This document shows, one piece after another, positions 59,221-64,000 of a stretch of DNA of 64,000 bases. Each line of letters opens with the position of its first letter. Within the stretch, counting starts at the first letter, position 1. The translations under genes and the position numbers were made by a program. This DNA comes from Mucor racemosus (Eukaryota; Mucoromycota; Mucoromycetes; Mucorales; Mucoraceae): contig JAPEHQ010000001.1 in assembly GCA_027405735.1 (NCBI GenBank), forward strand, positions 2,976,001 through 3,040,000. The letters run 5' to 3'. A model generated the notes under the pieces. It had not been told where the DNA came from and did no database searches. It worked only from the letters and a program-made list of their open reading frames with translations.

Positions 59221-60989
59221 ATGCTATTCCAATTTAATTATCAATTTCTGTCTCGTAAGCAATTTAACATTACATCAACAACGACAACCAAACCGAACGG
59301 ATGTCAAAAATTAAAAGCCCCAGATGTCAATGGTCCAGTTGATCATGTTGCATTCGTAATTCACGTAAGTTTTATTATTGTGTCACTCAATTCATGGAAT
59401 AAATATTAACAGGTTTCTTCTTATAAAGGGTATTGGTCAGGTATTTATAAGAAAATGCCTCTAAATCTAATTAGTACTAATAATTTTTTTTTTTTACATA
59501 AACAACAGCAAACAGAGAAATTTGGATTCTTTCAAAAGCATTGTAAGTCTAGCCTTGAAACAAATTGCATACATATTTATCAATATATACTTCATAGTGC
59601 AAAGCTTATTTGACACAACAAATAATGTTGTTGAAGAAAATAGACCACACAAACAAATCAATGTTCAATATGTTCCAATTGAATGGCATAAGCACATTCA
59701 TGAGGAAACTGACACGGCCATGGATGATATCACGTTAAGATCTATACCCTCTATGCGCATGGTAAACAACGACTATCTTGCAGATGCCTTTTTCTATCTT
59801 TCCAAAGAGAGAGGTCAAAGCATTGTAACGCATGTAACAAATACATTTAATGCAGCTTATGCTCAATTTATGAAGGCTAATCCAGGGTTTAATGGAAAGA
59901 TTGCCATATTGGCATATTCGTGAGTTATATACATGTATACGTACAACAACAAATATTTAATTTATGCATCTCTACAGACTAGGTGGCATTATTACATGGG
60001 ATATACTATCAAATCAATCAAGACCTCATACTACAAAGAAAGAAATTCGACAACATTCAAAGCTTGATCTTGATTTTCCAACCTTGAATTTCAAACCTGA
60101 TTACTTATTCAATCTTGGAAGCCCCTTGAGTGCATTCTTGACAGTTAGAAATCAAGATCCTAAACTATACCATCCTGACCCAAGTATTGCTTTTGAAAAT
60201 ATCTTTCATCCTTTTGATCCATTAGCATATCGCTTTGAACCGATGCTTAATATTGATTATAAACATCAAACTGCAGTATTGATAGATGATAGTTCTTGCT
60301 CTGTTTCTAAGGGGGATCGCCATCTTTACAGAAACAACAACGAGGAGTTGCATCAAATACTTGGTGGCAATAATGTGAGCGGTTTATTTTCATCCTTAAA
60401 ACGTTATTTCTCTTCTACCACTAGTAAAAGATCCCCTTTTCCCCCTATTCAACAAGAACAGGATGATGCATGCATGCAAGAACAAGATGCTCATTTTTTC
60501 GCCACCTCCACTCCAAAACTTTCACTTGATTGCGGTACAGAATATGGAGATGATGATGATGATGAAGACGCTTACTCTCCAATTATTACAACACCTAATA
60601 ATACAGTAGATTCTGATCCTTTTATTTATACTCAAACAAATGCAATGATGACTAGTAATTATGCTCAAAAGAAAAGGTCTTCTTTCATGGCAGAAGAAGA
60701 AAAAGAGCAAGTACCAGATAAGAAAAGGAGAAGAAAGAGTACTGGTAGTAGTGATGACCATCTTGTTTTAAACACTACCATTACGAAATCAAGCAAAGTA
60801 GAAGTCAATGCCACTACATTATTAAATGAACCTGGAAACAATCGAATTGATTATGTACTTCGACCAGAGCGGTTTATGGGCTTTTTACAAAAGAATGAAT
60901 ATATTAGTGGCCTTACTGCTCATTTCTCATATTGGACAAACAAAGATTTAATGTGGCATATAGTTCGTAGACTTGAACAAGATGTATAA
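59221..60989 (+). CDS. DDHD-domain phospholipase A1 (PA-PLA1 family)
   Basis: Four exons (59221-59364, 59429-59440, 59516-59919, 59978-60989) give 523 residues; the second exon is only 12 nt. The family hydrolyses phosphatidic acid and related phospholipids. DHVAFVIH plus the micro-exon GIGQ forms the conserved VVHGIG strand-loop. The VQYVPIEWHKHIH segment follows. The catalytic serine sits in AYSLGGI (Ser187, codon split by an intron), where many relatives have GHSLGS. The DDHD domain follows: NLGSPLSAFLTVR, FHPFDPLAYRFEP, NRIDYVL, LTAHFSYW and NKDLMWHIVRRL supply the Asp-Asp-His-Asp series. An acidic, basic-patched low-complexity insert (about 290-460, with KKRRRKS) interrupts the domain. 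A cytosolic or membrane-associated location is inferred. Confidence 0.88.
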
Positions 60990-60996
60990 AATTTTC

Positions 60997-61032
<36 letters not shown>

Positions 61033-61435
61033 ATTACATTTGCATTTTCCCCTTTTAATTTTACAACGTTTTGAATAAAACTACTTTAATGATAATTATA
61101 CCGAGATGTTGTATATTATACATTTTGTAAACTGACAATAATTTTGAATAAATTTTATATTTTTTTTTATTTAAACGTTATATATGTATAGATATGTATG
61201 GTAAGGACAGTTTAGATATGTATGTTAGATATTTCAAATAAAAGGAAAGTGGTAGAGAAGAAAGAAAGGAAGGGGTTGGGGGGGGGGCTAGATTTTAATA
61301 GTAACAGTAATAATAATAATAATAGTTATGATAAGAATCAAATAAATGCTATATAAAATAATGTTAGGAAGATATATATATATATAATATTCATGAATGA
61401 ATGAAAATGATTAAAAGAAAAATGAAAGAGAGAAA
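60990..61435. other. Convergent 3' flank, poly(T) and simple repeats
   Basis: Twenty-seven T at 61002-61028, a G-run at about 61275-61287, and TAATAATAAT and ATATATAT tracts. No gene. Confidence 0.6.
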
Positions 61436-61827
61436 TTATCTCAAACTGGCAGTTTGTGCTCCACCATCAATCATCATCATATCATTATTATCCATGAATT
61501 GACTATAATTTTCATACAATGGTTGATTTGTGTACCCAAATGAAGAATTTGATGAAGTTGAAGTAGAGGAAGAAGAAGGCTGAAGGCCAGGGATCAACAT
61601 ATTAGCATCTGTACTATTTGGGGGTAAATGTGACAATGATCGAGCTCTTGCTGCCATAATTGAATTTTCTTCATCTATCATATAACTTGATACACTTAAA
61701 AGAGGTGGAGCAATACCATTCTGATGAGCTTCAGCTGCTGCAATAATCATGGGATCAACAAAATCATTTGTTGAGGGGGCAGAAGTATGCGGTAAATCAT
61801 TTAAAAGTGGCCAATCCTGAAAATTGA

Positions 61828-61858
<31 letters not shown>

Positions 61859-62900
61859 ATGAGGATGAGTTGAAGATGTTGATGAATTAGTAGAACAAAT
61901 AGGAGTAGATAAATCAGTTGTATAAGAAGGGAAATAATAAGTAGGTGAAGGATTTATAAAATCAGTGGGTGAAGTAGTTGATGTTGAAGTAAAATAAAAT
62001 GGTGGAGAAGGAATAGCAGTTGAATAATGCATGTTATTCATTGCAGTACTATTAACACTAGTAGTATTTACTGATGTATGTATGTAGGGTTTCTCCTTTT
62101 TAATACTATTTGATTTCAATTTGCTGTGATTAGCTCTTTGCTTTCCACCGGTACCATTGACGGCTTCATTGCTTTTTTGTAATTTCCCAGATCCACTAGC
62201 ATTTGTAGTAACATTCTTGTCAGGACCGGGCGTTGAAGAAGCAACGGATGCAGCGGCAGCAGCAGCAGCAGCCCTTCTACCTCGTGCAGCTCTCTGCTCA
62301 CCTCTAAGTCTTAATTGAGCAACAATAGAGCGAGATTCTTGGAGATCTTTTTCTGTTTTAAGCATACGAGATGCAAGCGTATTGTTGTTGCTATTTTTTA
62401 ATTCATTTCTTTGAGAAACAGAAGCAGCATCCATCAAGGGGTTATCATTCGCACAGACAGTACGTACAAGAGCACGTTGTGATTCAAGATCAGTTTCGAT
62501 TCTCCTGATTCTTGCCTCCAATTGAGATAAATTGTCAATGAATGGATCCACGTTAGTTGGTTGAGTGTTGCGAGATCGACGAGAACTTGGATAAGCACAT
62601 AATACACCTGTTGATAAACAACGAGTACAATTTGGATGTTCACCATCACAGCGAACCTTTTAAAATTAAATTAGTAAACGATATAGCTATGTATGTATGA
62701 AATTGTACCTTTTTATGATGACAACGATAACATGCAATGGGAGCTCTGGGTCTTTTCATTGATGGGTGCATACGAGTCATTGTATTTGCATCAGCATTTG
62801 AATTTGCTGAATTGGATTTTTTGGTATTATTATTATTATTATTATTATTGCTGTTGTTATTATATGAATGCATAGTATCAAGATGTTTATTGTTGGCCAT
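61436..62900 (-). CDS. Zn2Cys6 fungal transcription factor
   Basis: Exons 62900-62709 and 62656-61436 (52-bp intron) give 470 residues. The binuclear zinc cluster is C57-X2-C60-X6-C67-X6-C74-X2-C77-X6-C84 (CYRCHHKKVRCDGEHPNCTR), and the intron falls inside it after HHKK. A linker rich in Arg/Ser and a short coiled coil (about 100-120, LSQLEARIRRIETDLESQRA) suggest dimeric binding to CGG-type half sites. The rest is disordered: Asn-rich N-terminus, Ala run (about 200), Ser/Thr/Pro-rich middle, polyQ near 345. There is no fungal-specific middle homology region (Fungal_trans), so the target pathway is unknown. Confidence 0.92.
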
Positions 62901-64000
62901 AATATAAAAGAAAGAAAGAAAGAAAGGAAGGGGCTAAAGGATGATAAAAAAGAAGAAAGAGAAAAAGAAAGATGAAATAAAAAACTAATCAATTCCAATG
63001 TTATTTATATGGCATGTCAATGTTTACATTATACATGTGAAATAATATTAAACTTGATCTCCCTTTCTTTTTAAGCTTAAACGTTGCTTATGGTTGCCCC
63101 CTTCAAATTGTTGCTCCTAGAAGATGCCAAACATAGAGAGAGAGAGAGAAAGTCTTTTTTTGGGATTTTACCTTCGTCTAGCTTGGAATATATTATTAAT
63201 AATAATTTTAATAGTATATAATTGTTAGTAGTATAAAATCTGGAAATCTCAATCAATATAGTAATTATATTTCGCAGTAATTATGAATACATTATGTATA
63301 CATATGTAGGTTAAATGATGTACGAACATGAAACACTTTAAATCCATCAAACAGTTAGTTACAATGATGGGTCTTGTAACACATGATGAAAGAACGTGTC
63401 CAACCTTTTGATGGTTGATATTTAAATTACTAAATCTTTGATGTCAAATAGGAGAAGCATGTACGGTAGTAAATGTACGTATAATATGATATTTGTTGTA
63501 TATATACATTCATATGTCTGTATGTATAAAGATTTATACATAAAACATGTTATTTACTATTATACAAAGCACAAAATGCAAAAGGAGTGAACCCATTCAA
63601 ATCATTGCTTTCAAATTAAATACAAAATCATCTGCATTAATAGCAATCGATAATAAATGCAAATTGAACCCGTGAACCCTCTTTTTTCTTTTTATTTCTC
63701 GATCTCGTATTGGTATATAATATTACTAAAAATACATGCATGATATTGTATACGAACACATAGAATGTCGCTACAAGTCATTCAATATGCGCATTGACTA
63801 CAATTTTTTTTAAAAAAAAAAGAGCTCTTATAATTTGATATTAATGATATACACTTAAAAAAAAATAAAACAAGCAACTCCTGGTTTTTTATATATACCT
63901 TCAATACTACATTTTCCTTTTATTTTAAAGAAACTTTATATACTATACTATACATATATAAAAATAAAAAATAAAAATAAGGGGATAATAATTATTTTAT
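62901..64000. other. Promoter of the Zn2Cys6 gene and unannotated end of window
   Basis: A pyrimidine-rich stretch (read on the minus strand) immediately precedes the start codon, typical for this genome. A GA run lies at 63137-63150. I see no further gene to the window edge; a neighbouring gene may start beyond it. Confidence 0.4.

Overview
The window looks like a stretch of chromosome from an early-diverging filamentous fungus, most likely Mucoromycota (Mucorales). Genes are split by many short introns (about 50-80 bp, GTAAGT-like donors, TAG/CAG acceptors), spacers are extremely AT-rich, and the proteins are fungal: Zn2Cys6 and siderophore-type GATA factors, a vacuolar endopolyphosphatase, a fungal-type complex I accessory subunit and a DUF3712/LEA2 giant. 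I rebuilt splice structures by hand from splice signals and frame continuity. All exon joins given keep the frame and end at a stop, but none has transcript support.

Layout. 1.9-7.1 kb is a gene cluster: CAP-Gly protein, bHLH factor, Nnf1/PMF1-like kinetochore protein and, divergent from it, a complex I 21-kDa subunit. 7.1-28 kb is a repeat-rich gene desert. It holds a dispersed ~1 kb AT-rich repeat (R1), a TA-flanked MITE family, a 512-bp solo LTR nested in one MITE, a 1.64-kb Tc1/mariner element with ~214-bp terminal inverted repeats, a DIRS-type retrotransposon remnant joined to the N-terminus of an IS630-like transposase, and one isolated F-box-like ORF. 28.3-33.3 kb is a 1641-residue single-pass membrane protein with repeated LEA2/DUF3712 modules. 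35.5-39.6 kb carries three same-strand genes: an N-acylated ubiquitin-like protein, the endopolyphosphatase PPN1, and the PQ-loop protein ANY1/SLC66A2. 43.1-48.7 kb has PDC-E2 (LAT1), an iron-type GATA factor, and a divergent uncharacterised gene. 48.7-56.8 kb is a second repeat zone (R1, MITE, and a copy of a repeat that carries an exon of cytoplasmic dynein intermediate chain). 56.9-62.9 kb has fructose-1,6-bisphosphatase, a DDHD-type phospholipase with a 12-nt micro-exon, and a Zn2Cys6 regulator.

Functionally the genes are mostly housekeeping (central carbon metabolism, mitochondrial respiration, vacuole and membrane biology) plus four transcription or chromosome regulators. No rRNA, convincing tRNA, CRISPR array or prokaryote-type system was seen. 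The most unusual signals are the exon-carrying inverted repeat, the double-inverted architecture of the Tc1 ends, the nested LTR-in-MITE, the IS630/DIRS chimera, and a siderophore-GATA consensus site just upstream of the GATA factor's own start codon.
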